Origin: Cytobacillus gottheilii
Lineage (GTDB): Bacteria > Bacillota > Bacilli > Bacillales > Cytobacillaceae
Direction: 5' to 3'
Assembly (NCBI RefSeq): GCF_001636345.1
Contig: NZ_KV440945.1
Coordinates: forward strand, 677,340-741,339
Length of the DNA: 64,000 nt
Positions 34,604-43,971 of this stretch are shown here, piece by piece. A program made the position numbers and the translations under genes. Each line of letters begins with the position of its first letter. Positions within the stretch are counted from its first letter, which is position 1. Below the pieces are notes generated by a model that was not told the DNA's origin, did not search any database, and saw only the letters and a list, made by a program, of their open reading frames with translations.

Positions 34604-34634
34604 AAAAAAAGACGCTCAGCTTAAGCTGGCGCCT
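34604..34634 (-). terminator. Terminator overlapping the LCP gene end
   Basis: Minus strand CGCCAGC TTAA GCTGAGCG stem with one bulge, then TTTTTTT; the 5' arm is inside the last codons of the LCP gene. Confidence 0.65.
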
Positions 34635-35571
34635 CTGATTCTTCTAATTCAAGATGTTCCTTCAATTCGTTTTGCACACGAGTTTTTTCTTCTTCAGGTA
34701 CAATTAAATACCAAATAGAGCCAATATATTCGCCAGATCCGCTTATCTGGAGCTGATCAATCGTTCCAGCAGCATCACGGTAGTTCTTTTGAATATCTCT
34801 CATTTCAGCAAAAGTCATGTTTGTACGTACATTTCTTCCTAAAGCATCGAAGATATCATCAAAATTAGTAAGAGAATTAAAGCTGATTCCTTTTCTAATT
34901 ACACCTTGGATGATTTGGCGCTGGCGTTCCTGGCGTCCAAAGTCACCGTTTGGGTCTTGCTTTCTCATGCGAATATACGCTAATGCCTCATCACCGTTAA
35001 GGTCAATATTTCCTTCTTCAAATTGCTTGCCGCTTTGAGAAAAAGCCATCTGATTGTTAACGTTAATGCCGCCAACTGCATCAACAATATCCTTAAAACC
35101 TTCCATATTGACCTTAATATAATAATCAAGCGGAATATCAAGGAAGTTTTCAACTGTAGCCATCGACATTTCTTCATTTCCAAACGCATAGGCATGATTG
35201 ATTTTATCTTCTGTTCCGTGGCCGACAATCTCTGTCCGAGTATCACGCGGAATACTCAGCATTTTAATCGATTGCGTGTTTGGATTGACCGTTAAAACAA
35301 TCATCGTATCTGAACGGCCTTTATCTCCTTCACGCTCATCCACACCAAGCATTAAAACGGAAAAAGGTTCTCTTTCCTCAAGCGTAATTTGTTCAATCCG
35401 TTTATCTGACTTTTCCCGATTTTCTATTGGCTGGTGCATCGTATCTACTGCTTCATTTAGTGATTTATATACAAGATAAGCATATCCGCCTAAAGCAACA
35501 ATTAAAAGGACGCTAATGATCCCAATAATCTTTAGCCATTTTCTGCGCTTTGATGTTCCTTTTCTCGTCAT
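34621..35571 (-). CDS. LytR-CpsA-Psr (LCP) family wall-polymer ligase
   Basis: 316 residues. N-terminal basic stretch and one membrane helix (LKIIGIISVLLIVALGGYAY), then an LCP domain with VLMLGVDER, RSDTMIVLTV, SIPRDTRTEI and the conserved Arg region RMRKQDPNGDFGRQERQRQ. These enzymes attach wall teichoic acid or other glycopolymers from the lipid carrier to peptidoglycan. GGAGGT precedes ATG 35571. It is a second LCP besides the one in the tagO-degSU block. The SLH-bearing proteins in this window need such a wall polymer for attachment. Confidence 0.88.
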   Translation of the reverse strand: MTRKGTSKRRKWLKIIGIISVLLIVALGGYAYLVYKSLNEAVDTMHQPIENREKSDKRIEQITLEEREPFSVLMLGVDEREGDKGRSDTMIVLTVNPNTQSIKMLSIPRDTRTEIVGHGTEDKINHAYAFGNEEMSMATVENFLDIPLDYYIKVNMEGFKDIVDAVGGINVNNQMAFSQSGKQFEEGNIDLNGDEALAYIRMRKQDPNGDFGRQERQRQIIQGVIRKGISFNSLTNFDDIFDALGRNVRTNMTFAEMRDIQKNYRDAAGTIDQLQISGSGEYIGSIWYLIVPEEEKTRVQNELKEHLELEESEAPA

Positions 35572-35742
35572 TCAGCTACCTCCGATTTTACCCCATTCAC
35601 AATCTTTCTCATCTATTGTACCTATTTTCTACATAATTTGTCATCTTAATTCTTTTTTTTGCAGAAACAAAATTGATAATAGCTATCAATTAAAGGCTAT
35701 TTTCTGGATGATATTTTTTTAATGTTTTTTATCTATAAACTC

Positions 35743-35873
35743 ATTGATTGAAACGGAATGGTGCGAGACTCCAGCGGGAGGAGTGGGAAGGTGAGACCCC
35801 GCAGGAGCGTGTGACGAGGAGGCTCACCACCAGCCCCGCCGGAAAGCGAGTACCATGGAGTGGAAATCAACAA
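35743..35873. repeat. GC-rich Bacillus-type intergenic repeat A
   Basis: Begins TTGAAACGGAATGGTGCGAG, carries GACTCCAGCGGGAGGAG and GAGACCCCGCAGGAGCG, ends GCCGGAAAGCGAG ... GGAAATCAAC. The same family is seen at 46072-46141, 48484-48608 and 58108-58246. It stands out by base composition from the AT-rich surroundings. Confidence 0.8.
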
Positions 35874-36070
35874 TAACTTTTTTAAAAAACTTATTTACCC
35901 TATAAACTCAATGATTTTAGCTTAATTTATCTATAATGTAGAAATTTATTTAAAAAATAGGTAAAATTATGAAACTATTTTTCATCTCATTCGTCTAATA
36001 TATTATGCGAAAAGTCTCGGTCTAGCAGAATGATCACTTATCGCACAAACTGCATGTAGGAGGCAATAAG

Positions 36071-39000
36071 ATGAAGAAGTCTATGAAAAAGAAAGGATTA
36101 GCCGTTGGTTTGGCTGCAACTTTAGCGGTCAGCACAATGATGCCGGGTCTTTCTTTCGCTGCTGAAAAAGGTATAGGCGAAAAGACTTACGAACAGCTTG
36201 AGCGTTTTAACTTAAAGCTAGGAGATGTGAAAACAAGCCAGCTGACAAAAGGCGAGGAGAAAGCATTCGCAGAAAATCAGTTAGTGGTCAAGTACACATC
36301 GCCGATTACATCGAGTGAACACCGAAAAGCAGGAGGAAAACTGCTTAAGAGATTTTCAACATTAGGCTATGATGTCATTGAAGTTCAAGGAAAGCGCGAG
36401 CTGCAGGAAGTAGCACAAGCTTATGCAGCCTTGCCAAATGTAACTTCCATTTCACGCAGTGCTTATGTTAAGCGTCTTGGTGCGATCGATCCTAAAACAT
36501 CAGATATGTATCACCTGAAAAATCTGAATGTTGCTAAAGCACAGTCTTTAGCAGGCAAGAATAAAGTAAAGGTTGCTGTTATTGACACGGGTGTTGATGC
36601 GAGCCACCCTGAATTAAAGAACCAGATCATTGCTAATAAAAATGCAATGGACCCAGTGAAAAAAGGACTGGCAGATGCGCATGGAACACATGTAGCGGGT
36701 ATTATTGCTGCTGAAAAGAACAATGGAATTGGCGGTTATGGAATTGCTCCTAACGCAGATATTATTTCCATTGATGTCTTTAATCGTGCTATGACGGTTA
36801 CAGATTATACGATTGCAGAAGGAATTTTGGAAGCGATTCGTCAAAAGGCTGACGTTATTAACATGAGTTTAGGCTCGTATGCTTCCTCTCCTCTTTTAAA
36901 AGAAGCAGTGAAAAAGGCAGTGGATAGCGGGATTGTTGTGGTTGCAGCAGCTGGTAATGATGGAGCGGATATTCTAAATTACCCGGCTTCCTATGAGGGC
37001 GTTATTAGTGTAGGTGCAACAAATGCATCCAACCAGCTTGCTTATTTTTCTACATACGGACCGTCTGTTGATGTAGTGGCTCCAGGAGATCAGGTTTATT
37101 CTTCTGTTTTTGATGCCGGGAAAGGTTCTTCTTTTGTGAACATGAGCGGAACGTCAATGGCATCACCTGTTGTGGCGGGAGCTGCTGCATTACTATTATC
37201 TAAGCATCCTGATCTGACACCTTATCAAGTCAACTACATTTTAACAAAAACGGCTAAAGATTTAGGCAATAAAGGATATGACACGAAATACGGTCATGGC
37301 CAAATCGATCTAGAAAAAATGCTTGCTTTCGATCCGAAGAAAATTCCTGCCGATCCAGCTGTAAAAGGAGCAGATATTCTTTCGAAAGCCAAAGATCTTG
37401 GATCATTTGAAACAGCAACAGAGGCTTCTGGAAAATTTGTCAAACTAAATCAGGAAGACTTATACAAGGTCAAGCTGAATAAGGACGAGTACCTCGATGT
37501 CACTCTTGAGGGCAGCAGCAAATATGATCTTAAATTTGAACTGCAATTCTTCAAAGACGGGGCAAAGACTCCGGATTCTGTCTTAGAAGTGAATGATGCA
37601 GCTCAAGGAAGCACAGAAGGCACATTATTTAAAGCACCGGAGAACGGTACGCTTGTTGTAAAAGTAAAAGATAGTTATGGAAATTACAATGAAGCAGGGC
37701 AATCTGCATACAAGCTTTCATTAGGTAAGAGTTTAGCACTGCCTGAAGATACCAATACGTACGAAACACCAGAAGTAATTGAAAGTCTTCCATTTGAAAG
37801 CGGACTGGTAAACTATTATACAGATGAAAGTTTACTAGCTGGAGAAGATAGTGAATCAGCAGATGAAGAGATGGAGTATGCAGAAGAAGCAATGCCTGGA
37901 GATTCTGATTATTTCCGCTTCACAATTCCAGGAAATGAAGAAGACGGCATGAAGATGGTGAAAATTGACCTGTCTGATGTTCCGGGTATTGATCCAACGA
38001 TTATTCTTCACACCATTGAAAATATGGACGGAGAAGAGTATCAGTATGAGATGGATTCAGCTATGGACAACGGCTTTGGCAAAGGTGAAACATTGTCGTT
38101 CAGTGCTTATCCTGGCCAGGAGTTTGTTGCTGAAGTAACGAATAAATCTTATTATTTTGATCCGATCATGATTTTATTAGGCGGCGGAATGGAAATGGAT
38201 TTGAATCGCAGCTTCTCTTCCCAAACTCCATACGAGCTTTCGCTTGATATTCAGGATGTAACAGCTGATGAAGATGGCATTCCAGACTTAATTGGCATGT
38301 CCCCAGAAGATATGCTGTTTGAAGGAGACTTTGCAGGCTTTGAGGAAGCTAAGAAAGAGCTTCGTTCAAAAGCGTTATCATCTTCCTATAAAATTGCTAG
38401 TGAAGAAGAGGCTGAGGTTGATGAGTATTCGCAAATGATTATGGATGCAGCCATTCCGTTTGTAGAGAACGAAGCGAATACAGGTTACTTGCAGACAATG
38501 GGTGATGAAGATTGGTATGCCTTTACACCTGAACAAAGCGGTCTTTTTGACGTGAAAATGGACACAACGAATGGTTATGCGCCAACTGGAATGGACATTG
38601 TGAAATATGATAAAGAGTCACAAGGGTTCACGTATGTATATTCTAATGCATCATTCTCTTTGACATCTATGAGTATTAATGATCAGTTCTCTGTAGGGTT
38701 ACAAGCAGGAGAAACGTATTACTTTGTTGCAATTGATCAAAATTACAGAGCAAAATTTGATCCTTACCGCTTTACTGTCAAACCACTAGTGAAAAACGTG
38801 GCTGATCAGTTTGAGACAAATGATACATTTGAAGATGCAGTAAAGGTAACAACTAAAGCAATTACTGGGAACTATGCTTCGGTTGGTGACATCGATATGT
38901 ATTATTTCAAACCTGGAAAAGAAAGCGTATATAACGTGAGTGTGAAACCAGGTACGATCCCAGCGAAATATAAAAATGTTCCTACAATTCATAAGTCTGA

Positions 39001-39601
39001 TATTGATCCAATTCTTGCGGTCATTGAAGACACGAACGGAAATGGAAAGATGGATTTAGAGGAACAGGCGAATATGACTCTCGTTGACAGCGCAATGTAC
39101 AACGAAGAAGAACGCATCAGCTTCCGTTCCAAAAAGAATGCAGGCTACTTCTTCCTGACAGCTGATTATACAGGAACAAATTCACCAGTGGTTCCTTACG
39201 TATTTAATATTGATGAAGTCAAACAAAAAGATGAAGACAGTACATCTGTAGTCAAAAATAATATTCCATCCAAGCCGATAGCGCTAAATCGCCCAGCGAA
39301 AGACCGCTACTATGCATATGGATATATGAATATGACAGCCAACAAGCCTGACACAGATTATTACAAACTATCTTTAAGCAAAAACAGCAAACTAACACTA
39401 TCTCTTGAACTTCCTTCAGACCTTGATGGAAAAGTGACGGTTTATAACGCAAAAGGCCAATCTGTTGCCACAGCCGACTACTATGGCAAAGGCGATGCAG
39501 AATCCCTACCGTTAAACCTGAAAAAAGGAACATACTACATCAAAGTTGAAGACGTTCAAGGCGGAGCCAGCAGCCAACCATACAAGCTTATTTTAAAATA
39601 A
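36071..39601 (+). CDS. Large secreted subtilisin-like serine protease
   Basis: 1176 residues. Signal peptide (about 1-32, ending LSFAAE), propeptide (~70-150), S8 catalytic domain with Asp in VIDTGVD (~172), His in AHGTHVAG (~204), Asn in AAGND and Ser in SGTSMASPVVAG (~361). The 750-residue C-terminal part contains several beta-rich prepeptidase-C-type (PPC) modules (for example DYYKLSLSKNSKLTLSLE at the end and YLDVTLEGSSKYDL) and an acidic stretch. No SLH or LPXTG anchor is seen, so it is probably released. GTAGGAGG gives a strong start; a terminator follows. Confidence 0.9.
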   Translation: MKKSMKKKGLAVGLAATLAVSTMMPGLSFAAEKGIGEKTYEQLERFNLKLGDVKTSQLTKGEEKAFAENQLVVKYTSPITSSEHRKAGGKLLKRFSTLGYDVIEVQGKRELQEVAQAYAALPNVTSISRSAYVKRLGAIDPKTSDMYHLKNLNVAKAQSLAGKNKVKVAVIDTGVDASHPELKNQIIANKNAMDPVKKGLADAHGTHVAGIIAAEKNNGIGGYGIAPNADIISIDVFNRAMTVTDYTIAEGILEAIRQKADVINMSLGSYASSPLLKEAVKKAVDSGIVVVAAAGNDGADILNYPASYEGVISVGATNASNQLAYFSTYGPSVDVVAPGDQVYSSVFDAGKGSSFVNMSGTSMASPVVAGAAALLLSKHPDLTPYQVNYILTKTAKDLGNKGYDTKYGHGQIDLEKMLAFDPKKIPADPAVKGADILSKAKDLGSFETATEASGKFVKLNQEDLYKVKLNKDEYLDVTLEGSSKYDLKFELQFFKDGAKTPDSVLEVNDAAQGSTEGTLFKAPENGTLVVKVKDSYGNYNEAGQSAYKLSLGKSLALPEDTNTYETPEVIESLPFESGLVNYYTDESLLAGEDSESADEEMEYAEEAMPGDSDYFRFTIPGNEEDGMKMVKIDLSDVPGIDPTIILHTIENMDGEEYQYEMDSAMDNGFGKGETLSFSAYPGQEFVAEVTNKSYYFDPIMILLGGGMEMDLNRSFSSQTPYELSLDIQDVTADEDGIPDLIGMSPEDMLFEGDFAGFEEAKKELRSKALSSSYKIASEEEAEVDEYSQMIMDAAIPFVENEANTGYLQTMGDEDWYAFTPEQSGLFDVKMDTTNGYAPTGMDIVKYDKESQGFTYVYSNASFSLTSMSINDQFSVGLQAGETYYFVAIDQNYRAKFDPYRFTVKPLVKNVADQFETNDTFEDAVKVTTKAITGNYASVGDIDMYYFKPGKESVYNVSVKPGTIPAKYKNVPTIHKSDIDPILAVIEDTNGNGKMDLEEQANMTLVDSAMYNEEERISFRSKKNAGYFFLTADYTGTNSPVVPYVFNIDEVKQKDEDSTSVVKNNIPSKPIALNRPAKDRYYAYGYMNMTANKPDTDYYKLSLSKNSKLTLSLELPSDLDGKVTVYNAKGQSVATADYYGKGDAESLPLNLKKGTYYIKVEDVQGGASSQPYKLILK

Positions 39602-39610
39602 ACCATATGA

Positions 39611-39647
39611 AAGAGATAATGCCCTTGTTGGGTGTTATCTCTTTTTT
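39611..39647 (+). terminator. Terminator of the subtilase gene
   Basis: AAGAGATAATGCCC and GGGTGTTATCTCTT arms, T6 tail. Confidence 0.85.
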
Positions 39648-40009
39648 GTTTGCGTCTTTGTAAGTTGGGTTTGGCGGATATCCAGGATAAAGAGTCAATT
39701 ACACGACGTTAAAGATTGATTTCTTAGTAGAATTTAGTATAAACGGTGATATTTTAACGATTTTTAATAGAAAAATAGGGTTCTACTGTTTAAAAAAACA
39801 GCAATTGCGAACCGTGCATCCGACCTGCTGAAAACCAATACAATACAGCGCTTTAAAAATCAACAAATCTGGCGTAATTTACCTGTATTTCAAATTAATT
39901 AAATTTGCTACTATAAGATTACATTCAAGGATATTTGCGCCTTAAATGCAGGGCAGACTCTGATCTGTACCATTTTAATAGATAGCCATCTTAGGAGGAA
40001 AAGAAACGA
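39648..40009. other. Intergenic region before the small SLH gene
   Basis: AT-rich. An inverted repeat CAAATT/AATTTG lies at 39891-39907, joined to an extended -10-like TGCTACTAT (39906-39914). A closely similar string, AAATTTGCTATGATAGA, lies before the gene at 47727. This is probably the promoter of the SLH gene. Confidence 0.45.
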
Positions 40010-41317
40010 ATGAACAAGCAATTATCCAAGTTTTTAGCAGCTGGAACGACAGCGGCAGTAGCAGTATCTGTTGTAGCACCTGCAGTATCTGCAGAAGAAG
40101 TAACAGAAGAGGACTTTGAATTTGACTTTGGATTTGAGCATCCATTTACAGATGTAAAAGCAAGCTATGAAGAAGCAGTTAGCTTTTTATATTTTATTGA
40201 AGTGATTTCAGGTGTTTCTGAAACATCGTTTGGAACGGATCTTCAGTTAAAGCGCGGAGATGCTGCTGTGATTTTAGCAAATACGCTTGGTTTGGATACG
40301 GAAAACGCACCAGATGCAGGTTTTACAGATTTAAACAATCGTGTAAAAGGTGCTGTTAATGCTTTATATGCAGAAGGTATTATATCTGGGGTTTCAGCTA
40401 CAAAGTTTGCACCAGACGATAAGCTTTCACGCGGTGCGATGGCTAAGCTATTAGTAAATGCATTTGAGCTGGAAGAGTACGCAATTGAAACACCATTTAC
40501 AGATGTTGGCGGAACATTTGCTCCTTACGTAGAAGCTTTATATGGAGCTGAAATTACAAATGGAAAAAGTGCAACACAGTATGGAATTCATGACAACATC
40601 AAACGCGGCGATTTTGCTAATCTTTTATATAGTTCATTGATGTTTACCGGAGATCTATTTGAATCTCCTGTGACAGATGTAAAACTAGTTGACTCCAAAA
40701 CAGTTACCGTAACTTTTGCTGAAGCAATGCCAGAGGACATTACAGCTGAAGAAGTGGCTGAGTATATGATCATGGGCGTTGACTACAAAAATGAAGAATT
40801 TGTTATGCTAATGCCTTACACAGCTAAGTTCTCTGCAGATCGTAAGGAATTAACGATGACACATCTTGATCTTCAAGGACAAGAAGGTATTTTCTATCTG
40901 GATGAATTCGAAATCCCGTATGACTATTCAGCTCCTGTTGCTGGAAAAGGCGATATCATCGTAGAAGGTCAAGATTCAGCTGTGACATTCGATTTTGCTG
41001 GAGGAACAACAGCGTCCGTTACACTTGAGAGCGGAGAAGCAGACTTTGTTAACTTAAACAGCATGAGCATGGAAGTGCTTGATCAAAATACGGATGAAAC
41101 AAATGTCAATTTAATTCTTAAAGATACAGACGTACCTTCATATGCACCAGGAATTGGCCTAAACTGGGGAACTCTAGAGTACAAGGATGGTCAATGGCAG
41201 TTAGTGGATCCAACAAATTATGTTATCATTCCAGTTGGCCATTACACACTGGAAGCAGAGTTTAAAGATACAGCTAATCATGCAACAACGGTTAGCCTTA
41301 AGATTGAAGTAAAATAA
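40010..41317 (+). CDS. Surface protein with three N-terminal SLH domains
   Basis: 435 residues. Signal peptide (1-28, ending APAVSAEE), then three SLH modules (about 42-210; HPFTDVKASYEEAVSFLY, GFTDLNNRVKGAVNALYAEG, PFTDVGGTFAPYVEALYGAE) for wall-polymer binding, and a C-terminal acidic beta-rich domain of about 220 residues starting SPVTDVKLVDSKTVTVTF, a bacterial Ig-like start. No enzymatic motif was seen. AGGAGGAAA gives the start. It is transcribed convergently with the SLH 5'-nucleotidase. Confidence 0.85.
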   Translation: MNKQLSKFLAAGTTAAVAVSVVAPAVSAEEVTEEDFEFDFGFEHPFTDVKASYEEAVSFLYFIEVISGVSETSFGTDLQLKRGDAAVILANTLGLDTENAPDAGFTDLNNRVKGAVNALYAEGIISGVSATKFAPDDKLSRGAMAKLLVNAFELEEYAIETPFTDVGGTFAPYVEALYGAEITNGKSATQYGIHDNIKRGDFANLLYSSLMFTGDLFESPVTDVKLVDSKTVTVTFAEAMPEDITAEEVAEYMIMGVDYKNEEFVMLMPYTAKFSADRKELTMTHLDLQGQEGIFYLDEFEIPYDYSAPVAGKGDIIVEGQDSAVTFDFAGGTTASVTLESGEADFVNLNSMSMEVLDQNTDETNVNLILKDTDVPSYAPGIGLNWGTLEYKDGQWQLVDPTNYVIIPVGHYTLEAEFKDTANHATTVSLKIEVK

Positions 41318-41330
41318 GATTAAAGTAGTT

Positions 41331-41399
41331 AGAGAGTGTCCTTATTTGAGGACACTCTCTTTTTGTTTTAGTATAAAAAAAGCCGGCAAGCGCCGGCTT
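41331..41399. terminator. Two back-to-back terminators between convergent genes
   Basis: Plus strand: GAGAGTGTCC and GGACACTCTC arms then TTTTT (41331-41366). Minus strand: AGCCGGCGCTTGCCGGCT then TTTTTTT (41373-41399). Confidence 0.9.
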
Positions 41400-41411
41400 C
41401 TCTTTCTTACA

Positions 41412-43538
41412 TTACTCAGCAGAAAGGTCTGTAATACGACCTTCTGTTACAGGTTCAATTGTTTCAAAGCCTGTTAGATAGTCTGTGAAAACTTGGAAGT
41501 CTACAAATCCTGGCTCACTCACACGTCCATCAGCATAGGCTTTTGCAAATACGTCATAGCCGTCGCCGCCCTTAGCGGTGAAAGTGTTTGTTGCAACAGC
41601 ATAAGTTTGATCTGCCGCAAGCTCTGCGAAATTGCCGTCAGTGCCTTTTACTTCTACAGAAACAACGCGATCACCTGCTGGCTTCGAGCTGTCATAAGAG
41701 AATTTAAGACCAGATACTTGCAGGAATCCGCCGTTTTGTTCTGGAGCTTGGCTTACGCTGTGCTCAAGAGCTTCAACGATTTCTTCTCCAGTTAATTGCA
41801 TGATTCCAAGAGCATTACCGAAGGGCATAACTGTTAGGATTTCGCCCAGTGTGATATCGCCTTGGTCAATGGAAGCACGGATTCCGCCGCCATTTGTCAG
41901 CGCGATCACTGTATTTGGGTTAATGGATTGAGCTTTTTTCAGCATCCCATCCGTAATTAAGTTACCAAGATTCGTTTCTACTGTACGTACATTTGCACGC
42001 TCACCATCAAGTGCTACTGCAGTTTCAACACCAATTGATTCTTGCTGCATTGCGTCGATTGTCTCTTTATAAGGCTTAAGGATCTTCACTGCTTCAGCAT
42101 CTTCCGCCACTTCACCAAGATCAACTAGTTCGCCATCAAGAGTTGTTACAACACCTTCACTGTCAAAGTTTACACTTAATGTTCCAAGATATTTATTGTA
42201 CTCATTTGCTTGAACAATGACAGTAGGTTCTGTTTTATTCTCGCTAATCACAACTGCTTCTTCCAGTTTTGTATGTGTATGTCCGCCAACGATGATATCG
42301 ATGCCGTCTACTTGCTTAGCAAGCTCTAAATCGTTGTCGAATTCGATGTTATCATCATAGCCAATATGTGTAAGAGCAATGATTTTGTTTACACCTTGCT
42401 CTTGCAACTCTTTAACGGAAGCTTTTGCTTCTTCAATGTAGTTTTTAAATTCAACTTGATCAGGGCTTGAGATTTCAGCTGTTTCAGAAGTTGTTAATCC
42501 GAAAATACCTACTTTTTCTCCATCTACTTCCTGGATGATCGCATTATAGATTTTACCGTCTTCAGCATCTGCTGCCACAGTGCCTTCTACTAATCCATCA
42601 AACAAGGAATCTTTTGAGAAATCTACGTTTGCAGTAACAAATGGGAATTTAGCAGCTTTCACAAATTCCGCAAGTGCTTTATGGCCATCTTCGCTTGAAC
42701 CTAGGTCAAATTCGTGGTTTCCGAACGTCATGGCATCGTACTCAAGGTAGTTCATGAATTGAAGATCTGCTTGTCCTTCAAATTCATTGAAATAAAGTGT
42801 GCCTGAGAAAACATCCCCAGCATCAAGAAGAAGTGCTTCAGGGTTAGCTGCACGGAATTCCTTTACAGCTGTCGCAAGCTTAGGTGCGTTTTGTGCATTT
42901 CCGTGCTGGTCGTTTGTATGCATAAGAGATAATTCAAAAGCAGGTTTTACTGCATCTGCTTTATGAAGGAAAATAGCAAAGTCACCGCGTTTTGCTTGCT
43001 GGCCGACACCATATTTTGTTGCAGAAACACCATTTGTGATTTCATTTGCAACAAGTGCTTCTACCGCTTTGGCATAACGATCGCTAATATCCGTAAATGC
43101 GCTGTCAGCAGAACCTTTAAGTTTAAAGCCTCTTTGAAGCCAAATCGCAAGCTCTCCTCTAGTAATCTCACTGGAAGAACCAAAAGATGTAGCAGTTTTA
43201 CCAGATGTAATGCCAGCAGCTTTAAGAGCATTTACAGCACCTGCAGCGCGATCTGGTACATCAGTGAAACCTGAAGCTGGTGCATTATCTGTATCTAAAC
43301 CTAATACATTTGCTACAAATACAGCTGCATCAACACGTTTAATGGATTGGTTTGTGCCAAAAGATGTAGCAGAAACTCCCTTTGCTCCTTTTTCTACTAA
43401 GAAGTCAACGGCATCCTTATAACGATCCGGTACATCTGTAAAATCCTTTGCTGCAGCAGAAGCGGCAGGCGCGATAGCAGAAGCAACTAATGCTGCCGTT
43501 GCAGCTGTTGCAATAAACTTGCGGTTACCCTTTGTCAT
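41412..43538 (-). CDS. SLH-anchored 5'-nucleotidase / cyclic phosphodiesterase
   Basis: 708 residues. Signal peptide (about 1-28), three SLH domains (~33-200), then a metallophosphatase core with LMHTNDQHGN, LLDAGDVFSGT, MTFGNHEFDLG, LTHIGYDD and IIVGGHTH, and a C-terminal 5'-nucleotidase domain (EALEHSVSQAPEQNGGFLQV). It should hydrolyse nucleotides at the cell wall and so recover phosphate and nucleosides, a role that complements the secreted alkaline phosphatase at 22.3 kb. The SLH repeats resemble those of the protein at 40010. The start is behind AGGGGGAAG. Confidence 0.9.
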   Translation of the reverse strand: MTKGNRKFIATAATAALVASAIAPAASAAAKDFTDVPDRYKDAVDFLVEKGAKGVSATSFGTNQSIKRVDAAVFVANVLGLDTDNAPASGFTDVPDRAAGAVNALKAAGITSGKTATSFGSSSEITRGELAIWLQRGFKLKGSADSAFTDISDRYAKAVEALVANEITNGVSATKYGVGQQAKRGDFAIFLHKADAVKPAFELSLMHTNDQHGNAQNAPKLATAVKEFRAANPEALLLDAGDVFSGTLYFNEFEGQADLQFMNYLEYDAMTFGNHEFDLGSSEDGHKALAEFVKAAKFPFVTANVDFSKDSLFDGLVEGTVAADAEDGKIYNAIIQEVDGEKVGIFGLTTSETAEISSPDQVEFKNYIEEAKASVKELQEQGVNKIIALTHIGYDDNIEFDNDLELAKQVDGIDIIVGGHTHTKLEEAVVISENKTEPTVIVQANEYNKYLGTLSVNFDSEGVVTTLDGELVDLGEVAEDAEAVKILKPYKETIDAMQQESIGVETAVALDGERANVRTVETNLGNLITDGMLKKAQSINPNTVIALTNGGGIRASIDQGDITLGEILTVMPFGNALGIMQLTGEEIVEALEHSVSQAPEQNGGFLQVSGLKFSYDSSKPAGDRVVSVEVKGTDGNFAELAADQTYAVATNTFTAKGGDGYDVFAKAYADGRVSEPGFVDFQVFTDYLTGFETIEPVTEGRITDLSAE

Positions 43539-43724
43539 GTTTCTCTTCCCCCTTGATTGTTATGTAAATGGTTCGTATTTTCCTAAAATGAAGAAAAATA
43601 GAATAATAGACCCGAAAATATTATAGCAAAGATTACAACCTTTGTAGGAGAATATTTAAAAAAGAATGACAAAATTTTAATTATTTTTACAATAAATTTA
43701 AGAGGGAAGTAGAGAATGCTGTCG

Positions 43725-43905
43725 AAGGGCGGGGCACTTAGTACTTCTTTGATGCTCGTCGGCACACTTTTTACGGCGTGAAGGGCACATAGCGGTAACT
43801 TAAGTGCCCGCCAGCCCACTTTTTAGGGCGTGAAGGGCACATAGCAGCTACTTAAGTGCCCGCCGCCACACTTTCTCCAACCTAACGGGCACTTAGCTGC
43901 GCCCC
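43725..43905. repeat. 52-bp tandem repeat with GGGCACTTA/TAAGTGCCC blocks
   Basis: Two full units (from 43765 and 43817) share CACTTTTTA(C/G)GGCGTG, AAGGGCACATAGC and ACTTAAGTGCCCGCC; degenerate partial units flank them (from 43735 and 43869). The strings GGGCACTTA and TAAGTGCCC are mutually complementary, so transcripts could fold. The reading frame seen across it is not credible as a gene. Confidence 0.8.
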
Positions 43906-43971
43906 TCTCTGCCATCGGCTCTCTTTATAACCAAAGAAAAAGACAGCTTGCATAAGCTGTCCGGCACCCGT

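Noticed and set aside
43583..43819. Minus-strand 78-codon reading frame upstream of the 5'-nucleotidase gene
   Set aside because: It runs through the 52-bp tandem repeat and the nucleotidase promoter/leader region, has no ribosome binding site and low-complexity composition.
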